64,000 nucleotides of DNA from Staphylococcus sp. KG4-3 (GTDB lineage Bacteria; Bacillota; Bacilli; Staphylococcales; Staphylococcaceae). This document shows positions 8,665 through 16,321 of the stretch, piece after piece; position 1 is the stretch's first letter, and each line of letters opens with the position of its first letter. The position numbers were made by a program, and so were the translations under genes. The stretch covers positions 2,666,001-2,730,000 of the forward strand of contig NZ_CP166245.1 in NCBI RefSeq assembly GCF_033597815.2. The letters run 5' to 3'. Below the pieces are notes generated by a model. That model did no database searches, had not been told where the DNA came from, and was given only the letters and a program-made list of their open reading frames with translations.

Positions 8665-9552
8665 CTAATTGCTTATCGTTTTAAAGTAGTTGACTAAACT
8701 TTCTTTTGCTTTATTTATAATTGGTACTACATCATTTTTATTTTTATAACATAATCCAATTACCCTTTTCGCATCATGGTTTTTTATTGGGATTTGTCTT
8801 AAATTTGGAATTTTTACATTTCTTAAATGAGGTAAAATAGAAATTCCTAATCCTGAGCTGATAAAAGTTGCAATTGTAATAACTTCGTCACCTTCAAAAC
8901 TAATTTTTGGTGTAAATTGATATGATTTTAAAATTTCGTCTATTTGACGACGTAATAATAAATTTGTTTTTAGAAGTATAAACTTTTCATCTATCAGTTC
9001 ATCAATTGCTATTTCATTACGTTCTCCTAATTTATGGTTTTCATTTACTGTTACATATAATTGCTCTACGATCAGTGGTTCGAAATGCGTATGTTTATTC
9101 ATTTCTTCAACGGTTGTGATAATGATATCTACTTCCCCTTTATCTAGCATCACAATTAAATTTTTAGCATCATTTTGCACTAATTTTAATTCTACATTGG
9201 GATATTTTAAATTGAATGTTTTTAAAAATTCTGAAATATATGTCACGCCAACCGAATGTAGAAAGCCAATTTTCAATTTACCATTGTAAACGTTAGTAGA
9301 ATCTATAATATTAGTTTTATAAATATCCATTTCTTCAACAATATTATTTGTTGTTTTCAAAAATTCTGCTCCATATTTATTCAGTTTAATTATCCGACCA
9401 ATTCTATTGAAAAGAGGTACGCCAAGCTCTGTCTCTAAATTTTTTATCGCTCTACTTAGTGTTGACTGACTTATATTTAACACACGCGCACATTCAGACA
9501 TATTTTCAATTTGTGCTAAATATTTAAAGTATTCAAAATGATGCCATTCCAT
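8665..9552 (-). CDS. LysR-family transcriptional regulator
   Basis: A 295-residue LTTR. The N-terminal HTH is FEYFKYLAQIENMSECARVLNISQSTLSRAIKNLETELGVPLFNR (about 4-50), followed by a periplasmic-binding-like effector domain (KLKIGFLHSVGVTYISEFL..., about 90-290). The ATG at 9552 is chosen because TAGGAG precedes it; an upstream TTG is in frame but lacks a site. It is divergent from the MFS transporter at 9665, and the shared 100-bp gap holds a 16-bp direct repeat, the classic arrangement for an LTTR controlling its neighbour. Effector unknown. The effector domain resembles GltC/YwqM-type regulators only in general form. Confidence 0.9.
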   Translation of the reverse strand: MEWHHFEYFKYLAQIENMSECARVLNISQSTLSRAIKNLETELGVPLFNRIGRIIKLNKYGAEFLKTTNNIVEEMDIYKTNIIDSTNVYNGKLKIGFLHSVGVTYISEFLKTFNLKYPNVELKLVQNDAKNLIVMLDKGEVDIIITTVEEMNKHTHFEPLIVEQLYVTVNENHKLGERNEIAIDELIDEKFILLKTNLLLRRQIDEILKSYQFTPKISFEGDEVITIATFISSGLGISILPHLRNVKIPNLRQIPIKNHDAKRVIGLCYKNKNDVVPIINKAKESLVNYFKTISN

Positions 9553-9566
9553 AAACAACAACTCCT

Positions 9567-9604
9567 ATGAAAATAATGCATTAATAATATGAAAATAATG
9601 CATT
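9567..9604. promoter_or_regulatory. Direct-repeat LTTR operator candidate
   Basis: ATGAAAATAATGCATT occurs twice, at 9567-9582 and 9589-9604, a 22-base period (about two turns). Each copy contains the palindromic core AATGCATT. It lies between the divergent LysR and MFS genes. Confidence 0.55.
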
Positions 9605-9664
9605 TTTTATATTATTAATTACATGCTACCATAAATACATCAATCATTAAGTGAGGACATGACA

Positions 9665-10855
9665 TTGAATAACTTAAAAAACAACTATGTAGCAAAAGGT
9701 TCAAAAGATTATATCAAAATTATTGTTGCACTCTTTATTTCTGGTTTTACTATCTTTTCAATCTTATATAGTGTTCAACCATTGATTCCAAATTTTACTA
9801 AATCCTTTAATATTAGTGAAACTGTTGCGAGTTTAGCTTTGTCAGCAGCAACTATTACTTTAGCTATTGCTATGCTATTTTTTGGTGCTATATCAGAAGT
9901 ATTAGGACGTAAACCTATTATGATTTTTTCAGTAATATCCGTAACACTATTAGCATTAGTTCAACCTTTTGTAGCAGACTTTAATACCTTCCTTATTATA
10001 AGACTAATACAAGGTATTTGTTTAGCAGGATTACCTTCTATAGCTATGGCCTATATTGGCGAAGAAATTTCACCACATAATTTGCCTGAAGCCATGGGAA
10101 TTTATATAAGTGGAAATGCCTTTGGAGGGGCTTTTGGACGTATATTTACAGGATTCATTTCAAGTATTTATGGATATCAAATTGGGCTTTTATCTATCGC
10201 CATAATTAGCGTCATTGCAACTATACTGTTTGTAGTTTTAATACCTAAGTCTATGCATTTTGAAAAACAAACTTTTTCTGTAAAAACGTTATTAATTAGT
10301 TATTATAATCATTTAACAAATATCCGATTACTCAAACCCTTTATGATAGGCTTTTTACTACTTGGTTGTAACATAGCTGCATTTAATTATATTGGTTTTG
10401 AATTAGCAGATAAGCCTTACAATTTGCATGATAGTATCATTAGCTTTGTTTATTTATTATTTTTAATAGGCATGATTTCCTCGATTTTAAATGCAAAATT
10501 ACGTACTAAATTAGGTACTTTAAACGCGTTAAAATTTAGCATTTTATTACTAATTATCGGTATAAATATTACTTTATTATCACCTCTATATTTTAAAATT
10601 ATTGGTTTATCCTTTAGTGTCTATGCATTTTTTAGCGGACATGCAATCTCAAGTGCAGTAGTTACCAGTCGCGCAGAAGACCATAAAGCACAAGCTTCTA
10701 GCCTATATTTATTATTCTATTATATGGGATCTTCTGTTGGCGGTACTTTAGCCGGTGTTTTTTATAACTATATTCAATGGCCTGGCGTGGTTTTAATGAT
10801 TACAATTTTTATGATTATTGCATTTGCTATTTCCCTTACTATTAAACAAAAATAG
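9665..10855 (+). CDS. Major facilitator superfamily exporter
   Basis: About 396 residues with 12 predicted membrane segments and MFS signature loops: GAISEVLGRKPIMI after TM2 (motif A) and RLIQGICLAGLPSIAMAYIGEEI in TM4. It resembles the YnfM/AraJ-like DHA1 branch of proton-driven exporters and has no clear substrate signature. The ATG at 9659 sits only two bases from GTGAGG; the TTG two codons later (9665) has correct spacing, so I prefer the TTG start, though either is possible. It is controlled most likely by the divergent LysR protein. It ends in a shared terminator facing dus. Confidence 0.85.
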   Translation: MNNLKNNYVAKGSKDYIKIIVALFISGFTIFSILYSVQPLIPNFTKSFNISETVASLALSAATITLAIAMLFFGAISEVLGRKPIMIFSVISVTLLALVQPFVADFNTFLIIRLIQGICLAGLPSIAMAYIGEEISPHNLPEAMGIYISGNAFGGAFGRIFTGFISSIYGYQIGLLSIAIISVIATILFVVLIPKSMHFEKQTFSVKTLLISYYNHLTNIRLLKPFMIGFLLLGCNIAAFNYIGFELADKPYNLHDSIISFVYLLFLIGMISSILNAKLRTKLGTLNALKFSILLLIIGINITLLSPLYFKIIGLSFSVYAFFSGHAISSAVVTSRAEDHKAQASSLYLLFYYMGSSVGGTLAGVFYNYIQWPGVVLMITIFMIIAFAISLTIKQK

Positions 10856-10890
10856 ACTTGGAAATCTAAGTTTTAAGATTTCCAAGTCTA
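10853..10890. terminator. Bidirectional terminator between MFS gene and dus
   Basis: A perfect 15-bp stem TAGACTTGGAAATCT (10853-10867 with 10876-10890) with an 8-base loop, followed by TTTTGTT on the plus strand. The first bases overlap the MFS stop codon. It lies between convergent genes. Confidence 0.85.
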
Positions 10891-10912
10891 TTTTGTTATT
10901 TACATTTAAACT

Positions 10913-11893
10913 TTATCGTTCTATTGTCGCTTCTATTTGTGCTTCAAATTCATCAAGTAACTCGCGAGCCTCATCTGTTGTATTTGTGCTCATTAACTGG
11001 TGTCTTAATTCACTAGCACCTCTAATACCACGTACGTATATTTTAAAGAATCTACGTAAAGGTTTAAATAAACGCGATTCATTTTTTGAATATTTATCGA
11101 ACAAATCAAGGTGTAACCTTAATAATCCTAAAAGTTCTTCACTTGTATGTTCTCGTGGTTCTTTTTCAAATGCATAGGGGTTATGGAAAATACCACGCCC
11201 GATCATTACGCCGTCAATTCCATACTTTTCAGCAAGCTCAAGCCCGGTTTTTCTATCTGGAATATCTCCATTAATAGTTAATAATGTATGTGGTGCAATC
11301 TCATCACGGAGTTTTTTAATTTCTCCAATCAATTCCCAATGTGCATCTACTTTACTCATCTCTCTACGTGTACGAAGATGAATAGATAGGTTGGCAATAT
11401 CCTGTTCAAATACATGTTTCAACCAATCTCTCCACTCATCTATTTCAGAATAACCGAGTCTTGTTTTTACACTTACTGGCAGGCCTCCTGCTTTTGCTGC
11501 TTGAATGATTTCAGCTGCAATTTCAGGTCGTTGTATTAAGCCTGAACCTTTACCCTTCGTTGCAACATTTGCTACTGGGCACCCCATATTCAAATCGATA
11601 CCTTTAAAGCCCATCTCAGCCATACCAATACTCATTTCACGGAAATGCTCAGGTTTATCTCCCCAAATGTGAGCAACCATTGGCTGTTCATCTTCAGTAA
11701 ATGTTAAGCGACCACGTACGCTGTGTATCCCCTCAGGATGACAAAAACTTTCTGTATTCGTAAATTCAGTAAAAAACACATCAGGTCTTCCAGCCTCACT
11801 TACAACATGACGAAAGACAACATCTGTAACATCTTCCATAGGTGCTAAGACAAAAAATGGACGTGGTAATTCACGCCAAAAATTTTCTTTCAT
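10913..11893 (-). CDS. dus: tRNA-dihydrouridine synthase
   Basis: A 326-residue flavoenzyme reducing uridine to dihydrouridine in tRNA. The N-terminal [18 protein letters not shown] binds [13 protein letters not shown] carries the catalytic cysteine near residue 103; the K/R-rich SVKTRLGY and IHLRTR blocks plus NGDIPD and [15 protein letters not shown] complete the barrel. A C-terminal helical tRNA-binding region follows. The length is typical for a single-domain bacterial Dus, but the exact positional subfamily (DusB-like or another) is not assigned. It is transcribed alone and converges on the MFS gene. Confidence 0.92.
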   Translation of the reverse strand: MKENFWRELPRPFFVLAPMEDVTDVVFRHVVSEAGRPDVFFTEFTNTESFCHPEGIHSVRGRLTFTEDEQPMVAHIWGDKPEHFREMSIGMAEMGFKGIDLNMGCPVANVATKGKGSGLIQRPEIAAEIIQAAKAGGLPVSVKTRLGYSEIDEWRDWLKHVFEQDIANLSIHLRTRREMSKVDAHWELIGEIKKLRDEIAPHTLLTINGDIPDRKTGLELAEKYGIDGVMIGRGIFHNPYAFEKEPREHTSEELLGLLRLHLDLFDKYSKNESRLFKPLRRFFKIYVRGIRGASELRHQLMSTNTTDEARELLDEFEAQIEATIER

Positions 11894-12304
11894 ATATATT
11901 TAAACCTTCTTATCTATTATTATCTCGAATTTTTATCCATGACGATATTACCACAAAAAGTCAACTTACACAAAAGGAAGTTATCCAATAAAAAACCTAT
12001 TCAAATAAAGCTCGCTATCAATATATTACAAAGAAGATAAAAGGCGCTGCTTTCCTTAATAATTTAGATTTGATATCAAATAACGTTCTATATAGGTGAA
12101 ATTGCAACAGAATATTACGTCATTCTAACATTTTTAGTAAATCAATTGAAAACAACAAAATGATTTAAGCTATATATTTATATTCATCAAAATTTCAAAG
12201 TATATAAATCATATTAATCCCCTTTTAATTTTGAAATATTAAGTATACAATGGATTTTATTCGAATTCTTAATTTTCTGAATATTTTAATCAGGAGGTAT
12301 TGAT
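11894..12304. other. Intergenic region, nothing recognised
   Basis: About 410 bases between divergent dus and the DUF3100-like gene. It is AT-rich, with no open frame with a ribosome site and no clear hairpin. It must hold both promoters. Confidence 0.4.
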
Positions 12305-13108
12305 ATGAAACCACAAAATATTCTTTGGAAAGATTGGAGATTACATGGCGTTGTATTAATTATTATGATTATTTCTGAGGTAATTGGCACACATAAAATA
12401 CCTTTAGGGATAACTTCAATCCTTTTATTACCAGTTGTTTACGCAGTTTTACTCGGATTAGGAGTTTATTTCATGCCCATCATCAGTAAAATCCAAGCTA
12501 AAAATTCTGAACCAATGGTATTTATTTCCGTAGCACTACTAATAGCAAAATTTGGTGTAGAAGCAGGACCTGCTTTACCTAAAATCATTGCAGCTGGACC
12601 TGCTTTAATATTACAGGAAGCTGGCAATTTAGCTACGATTGTCATTTCATTACCATTAGCTATATTATTAGGGTTACGACGAGAGTCTATAGGGATGACA
12701 CATTCAATAGGTAGAGAACCCAATTTAGCACTAATTACCGAAAAATACGGCATCTCTTCTCCAGAATGGCGAGGCGTAATGTCTATGTACATTTTTGGAA
12801 CCATTTTTGGGGCAATATTTTTTAGTATTTTTTCTGGCATTTTAGTTTCCATTTTACCATTTAGTCCAATTGCTTTTGCCATGGCTACAGGAGTAGGAAG
12901 TGGTGTAATGACTGCAGCTGCTCTGGGACCTTTAGTCGAAATGTATCCTAACCAAGCTAGCACAATCACCGCATTTTCTGGCGTAAGTAATCTTCTAACG
13001 TCAGTGACAGGGCTTTATATTGGTATGTTAATTGCTCTGCCTTTAACCCGAAAATACTATAGTTTGATTATGCACGTTAAATCAAAAATCACTAAAGACA
13101 AGGAGTGA
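12305..13108 (+). CDS. DUF3100-like integral membrane protein
   Basis: A 267-residue hydrophobic protein with about 8 predicted membrane segments. Conserved-looking loops include GVEAGPALPKIIAAGPALILQEAGNLATI, LGLRRESIGMTHSIGREPNLALI and the small-residue stretch ATGVGSGVMTAAALGPLVEMYP. I recognise this as the DUF3100 membrane family, which has no established function. The ribosome site AGGAGG precedes ATG 12305. The stop overlaps the next gene's ribosome site, so the two are translationally coupled and probably form one membrane complex. A transporter for a small organic anion is a guess from topology alone. Confidence 0.7.
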   Translation: MKPQNILWKDWRLHGVVLIIMIISEVIGTHKIPLGITSILLLPVVYAVLLGLGVYFMPIISKIQAKNSEPMVFISVALLIAKFGVEAGPALPKIIAAGPALILQEAGNLATIVISLPLAILLGLRRESIGMTHSIGREPNLALITEKYGISSPEWRGVMSMYIFGTIFGAIFFSIFSGILVSILPFSPIAFAMATGVGSGVMTAAALGPLVEMYPNQASTITAFSGVSNLLTSVTGLYIGMLIALPLTRKYYSLIMHVKSKITKDKE

Positions 13109-13113
13109 CTGCG

Positions 13114-13566
13114 ATGTCTTCAAAAGTTACAAATTGGGTTCTCACCTTATGTATAGTAGGAATTATTTCACTTTTTAGTAATTGGATTGGTTATAATGTC
13201 ATGCCTACTGATGCAATTCCGGGCATCATTGCTTTAATGGGTATTGCCTTATTAGGTTTGATTTTACGTGATATTGTGCCTTTAAACATACCAAGCATTG
13301 CTTATATTGGCATAATAGGTTTAATCATTACTATCCCTGGGGTTCCTGGATCCTCACATATCGTCGATTGGACTGAAAAAGTAGATCTACTATCATTAGC
13401 CACGCCAGTTGTAGCCTATGCAGGCGTTTCAATAGGAAATTCTTGGGCTGACTTTGCCAAGTTAGGGTGGAAAACCATTATTATTGGCATTGTTATTTTG
13501 CTCAGTACATATATTGGTTCTGCGCTCGTAGCAGAAATTATATTAAAAATTCAAGGTCTAGCTTAA
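13114..13566 (+). CDS. Small membrane partner of the DUF3100-like protein
   Basis: A 150-residue protein with 4-5 hydrophobic segments (VLTLCIVGIISLFSNWIGY, GIIALMGIALLGLILRDIV, IAYIGIIGLIITIPGV, TIIIGIVILLSTYIGSALVAEIIL). I do not recognise a named family with confidence. An in-frame GTG at 13105 exists, but AAGGAG (13100-13104) is spaced for the ATG at 13114. Its coupling to the upstream gene and its half-size topology suggest the second subunit of a two-component permease, like other paired small and large membrane proteins. It ends in a GC-rich terminator. Confidence 0.7.
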   Translation: MSSKVTNWVLTLCIVGIISLFSNWIGYNVMPTDAIPGIIALMGIALLGLILRDIVPLNIPSIAYIGIIGLIITIPGVPGSSHIVDWTEKVDLLSLATPVVAYAGVSIGNSWADFAKLGWKTIIIGIVILLSTYIGSALVAEIILKIQGLA

Positions 13567-13580
13567 GCAACTACAAATAA

Positions 13581-13608
13581 CCCCCAGCTTGAAATGAGTT
13601 ACTGGGGG
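13581..13608 (+). terminator. Terminator of the DUF3100-like operon
   Basis: CCCCCAG (13581-13587) pairs with CTGGGGG (13602-13608), followed by GCTTTAAC. The stem is strong and the T-run short. Confidence 0.65.
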
Positions 13609-13632
13609 GCTTTAACATGAAAAATAATAGAT

Positions 13633-13974
13633 TTAAATATAATAGATAAACACACCAAAATTTAATAAAAATAGCACAATCGCTGGCATAGCTTTCGTAA
13701 CTGGATCTTTTCCTAAAAGAATATGTGACAACGCACCAACCAACATAGTTAAACCTATTAATACACTAGCAAATAGTGCCAATGAACTATAGAAAACACC
13801 GATTAACATTCCTATAGCTCCAATAAACTCAAATGCTCCAGTGATTTTATTAAAAATAGGTGGGTACCCAAAGCGTGCAAATTCTTGTTTCATCTCTCCA
13901 GAAAATATTTTAAACCCTGTTATGATAAAGAATAAACCTAGGATTACTTGCAATATTAAAATAATTATTCCCAT
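13633..13974 (-). CDS. DoxX-family membrane protein
   Basis: A 113-residue protein with four membrane helices: IIILILQVILGLFFIITGFKIF, FEFIGAIGMLIGVFYSSLALFASVLIGLTMLVGAL, and a final VLFLLNFGVFIYYI. The motif GFKIFSG...FARFGYPPIFNKITGAFEFIGAIGMLIG is characteristic of the DoxX/DoxX-like clan. Such proteins associate with thiol or quinone oxidoreduction in some bacteria, but the biochemical role of this short form is unknown. It is a single gene with an AGGAGGAATGG-like ribosome site and no linked redox partner. Confidence 0.82.
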   Translation of the reverse strand: MGIIILILQVILGLFFIITGFKIFSGEMKQEFARFGYPPIFNKITGAFEFIGAIGMLIGVFYSSLALFASVLIGLTMLVGALSHILLGKDPVTKAMPAIVLFLLNFGVFIYYI

Positions 13975-14158
13975 ACAACCATTCCTCCTTTAATCGCTTT
14001 CTATCAATTTACTAAATTGAAATAATGTATGATTAAAAAAGAAAAGGAACAAGCAAAATCCAAGATTCAATTTGAGTGTTCCTCTTTTATATCATTGAAC
14101 ATTCTAATTTAATATGAATTAATTACTTTTTATAGGTAATATGCTTTATGGAAAGAAA

Positions 14159-14485
14159 CTACACATTCAAATACTCATCATAATCAAATGTTTCAATATT
14201 ATTGGTAACAACAACACTTGTATCAAGCTTAAACTTAAGATATCTACTCACTTCACAAACAGCGTTAACTTGAAGATTTTCTATTTCATTCATCTCAAGT
14301 AATATAAAACGAAGCGATTCTGTATGGTAATTGGATTGAGCAAGTAGTTTCTCAATACTCTCTAATAATAATGCCTTATAATTATCTCCAGAAATAGCAA
14401 CTACTCTAGAGTTAATTGGTTCTTTATTTTTATTTCTTAAATAGAATAATGTATTGCCCCTACTATACTGAATAATAATAAACAT
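14159..14485 (-). CDS. Hypothetical protein next to aldehyde dehydrogenase
   Basis: A 108-residue soluble protein that I do not recognise. It begins MFIIIQYSRGNTLFYLRNKN and has a predicted alternating strand/helix pattern, a charged helix ALLLESIEKLLAQSN and an acidic C-terminus (ETFDYDEYLNV). It is not the DUF779 protein often linked to AldB-type dehydrogenases. GGGGAACTTATT precedes the ATG, which supports real translation. It lies 98 bases downstream of the dehydrogenase gene in the same direction, so cotranscription is possible. A weak hairpin (about 14040-14090) may terminate it. Confidence 0.6.
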   Translation of the reverse strand: MFIIIQYSRGNTLFYLRNKNKEPINSRVVAISGDNYKALLLESIEKLLAQSNYHTESLRFILLEMNEIENLQVNAVCEVSRYLKFKLDTSVVVTNNIETFDYDEYLNV

Positions 14486-14582
14486 AATAAGTTCCCCAAT
14501 TCTAACATTATATTATTTATTATTATACTGTACACATTTGGCGCAATTTATAAACAAAATAAATTGAATTTACAACAACTTT

Positions 14583-16103
14583 TTAAAATAGTCCTGTTGG
14601 TTTCGTATCGTAACTAACCAATAAATTTTTTGTTTGTTGGTAGTGTTCCAACATCATTAAATGATTTTCTCGACCTATACCACTCATTTTATAACCGCCA
14701 AAAGCAGCATGTGCCGGATAAGTATGATAATTATTAACCCATACTCTACCAGCTTGAATACCTCTACCAGCACGATATGCTATATTCTGATTTCTTGTCC
14801 AAATACCAGCGCCTAAGCCATAAATTGTATCATTTGCCATGGCTAATGCCTCATCGTTATCTTTGAAGGTTGCTACTGACAATACTGGTCCAAAAATCTC
14901 TTCTTGGAACACACGCATATTTTGATTACCTTTAAAAATAGTAGGTTCAATATAAAAACCATTTTTTAAATTCTCATTTTCTTTTCTTACATTACCACCA
15001 ACAAGTATTTCTGCACCTTCATCTTTACCTATATCTAAGTATTTCTTAATTTTTTCTTGTTGTTCATTGGAGGTCTGTGCACCTACCATTGTTGTATCAT
15101 CCAACGGGTTCCCTAGTTTTATTTTATTAACTTTATCAATACATAATTTTATAAATTCATCATAAATATCTTCTTGAACCAAAGCTCTAGAAGGACATGT
15201 ACAAACTTCACCTTGATTTAAGGCAAACATAACTAATCCTTCTACTGCTTTATCTAAAAATTCATCATCTTCATCCATAATATCTTTATAAAATATATTT
15301 GGTGATTTGCCACCTAATTCCAGAGTTACTGGTATGACATTGTCACTGGCATTCTTCATAATAATCTTACCTGTTGTTGTTTCACCGGTAAAAGCGACTT
15401 TATTAATCCCTTTATGCGTAGCAAGTGCTTCACCAGTTTCATTGCCAAATCCATTTATGACATTTATTAATCCTTTTGGTAAAATGTCTTCAATTATTTC
15501 AATGAAATGTAGAATAGACACAGGTGTTTGTTCTGCTGGTTTAAGGACGACAGCATTTCCAGTCACTATAGCAGGAGCAATTTTCCAAGTTGCCATAAGT
15601 AACGGGAAATTCCACGGAATAATTTGACCAATGACTCCTAATGGTTCTTTATAATGATAAGCTACTGTATCATTATCTATCTGTGAAATACCACCTTCTT
15701 CTGCGCGTATCACACCTGCAAAATATCTAAAATGATCTACAACTAACGGTAAATCTGCAGCAAGCGTCTCTCTAACAGGTTTACCATTATCAAAAGTTTC
15801 GATAACTGCTAAGTATTCTAGATTCTCTTCTACACGATCCGCAATATCTAATAAAAGTTGCGACCTTTCAGCTAATGACTTTTTCCCCCACTCAACTTGT
15901 GCTTTTTTAGCAGCTTTTACTGCTAAATCGACATCTTTTTGTGAAGATCTAGGTACTTTTGAATAATTTTCGCCAGTAATTGGGGAAATATTATCAAAAT
16001 ATTCACCTTCTTGTGGCTCTGTCCAACTTCCATCAATAAAGTTACTATATTGCTCTTTAACTTTGTATTTTGCATTACTTTCATTTGGGTTTGTATAAAT
16101 CAT
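14583..16103 (-). CDS. aldA: NAD-dependent aldehyde dehydrogenase
   Basis: A 506-residue ALDH superfamily enzyme oxidising aldehydes to carboxylates. It shows [17 protein letters not shown], the catalytic glutamate in [13 protein letters not shown] (about residue 267) and the catalytic cysteine in [15 protein letters not shown] (about 302). The [11 protein letters not shown] wording is that of the acetaldehyde/chloroacetaldehyde (AldB/ExaC) subgroup. C-terminal [10 protein letters not shown] and [13 protein letters not shown] are intact. AAAGGAGG precedes ATG 16103. A cre-like site sits about 45 bases upstream, so carbon catabolite repression by CcpA is likely. The exact physiological aldehyde is not determined. 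Confidence 0.9.
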   Translation of the reverse strand: MIYTNPNESNAKYKVKEQYSNFIDGSWTEPQEGEYFDNISPITGENYSKVPRSSQKDVDLAVKAAKKAQVEWGKKSLAERSQLLLDIADRVEENLEYLAVIETFDNGKPVRETLAADLPLVVDHFRYFAGVIRAEEGGISQIDNDTVAYHYKEPLGVIGQIIPWNFPLLMATWKIAPAIVTGNAVVLKPAEQTPVSILHFIEIIEDILPKGLINVINGFGNETGEALATHKGINKVAFTGETTTGKIIMKNASDNVIPVTLELGGKSPNIFYKDIMDEDDEFLDKAVEGLVMFALNQGEVCTCPSRALVQEDIYDEFIKLCIDKVNKIKLGNPLDDTTMVGAQTSNEQQEKIKKYLDIGKDEGAEILVGGNVRKENENLKNGFYIEPTIFKGNQNMRVFQEEIFGPVLSVATFKDNDEALAMANDTIYGLGAGIWTRNQNIAYRAGRGIQAGRVWVNNYHTYPAHAAFGGYKMSGIGRENHLMMLEHYQQTKNLLVSYDTKPTGLF

Positions 16104-16146
16104 ATAAATACCTCCTTTATATGGTCATATACCCTTCAAACATTTG

Positions 16147-16160
16147 TGTAAGCGCTTAAA
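16147..16160. promoter_or_regulatory. cre site (CcpA) upstream of aldA
   Basis: TGTAAGCGCTTAAA; its reverse complement, TTTAAGCGCTTACA, matches the consensus TGWAANCGNTNWCA at 13 of 14 positions, 44 bases before the aldA start. Confidence 0.6.
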
Positions 16161-16251
16161 TTGACAACCGTAAAAAAGAAATATTTAATACTTTGCAACA
16201 AGGGCTAAACGTTTATTTAATCTTCTTTGATGTTTTCTTATATAAAAAAAT

Positions 16252-16284
16252 AGAAGCTAGGACATAACTTCGACCTAGCCTCTA
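16252..16284 (-). terminator. Terminator of the Bap-like surface-protein gene
   Basis: AGAAGCTAGG (from 16253) pairs with CCTAGCCTCT (16274-16283) with one mismatch; on the minus strand it is followed by ATTTTTTTATA. It lies downstream of the stop at 16322. Confidence 0.7.
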
Positions 16285-16321
16285 TAAATAATGATTTTCT
16301 ATAATACTTTATTTGAAACGT

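Noticed and set aside
12466..12969. A 167-codon minus-strand frame inside the DUF3100-like gene
   Set aside because: Antisense to a membrane protein with a good ribosome site; its own start has none.
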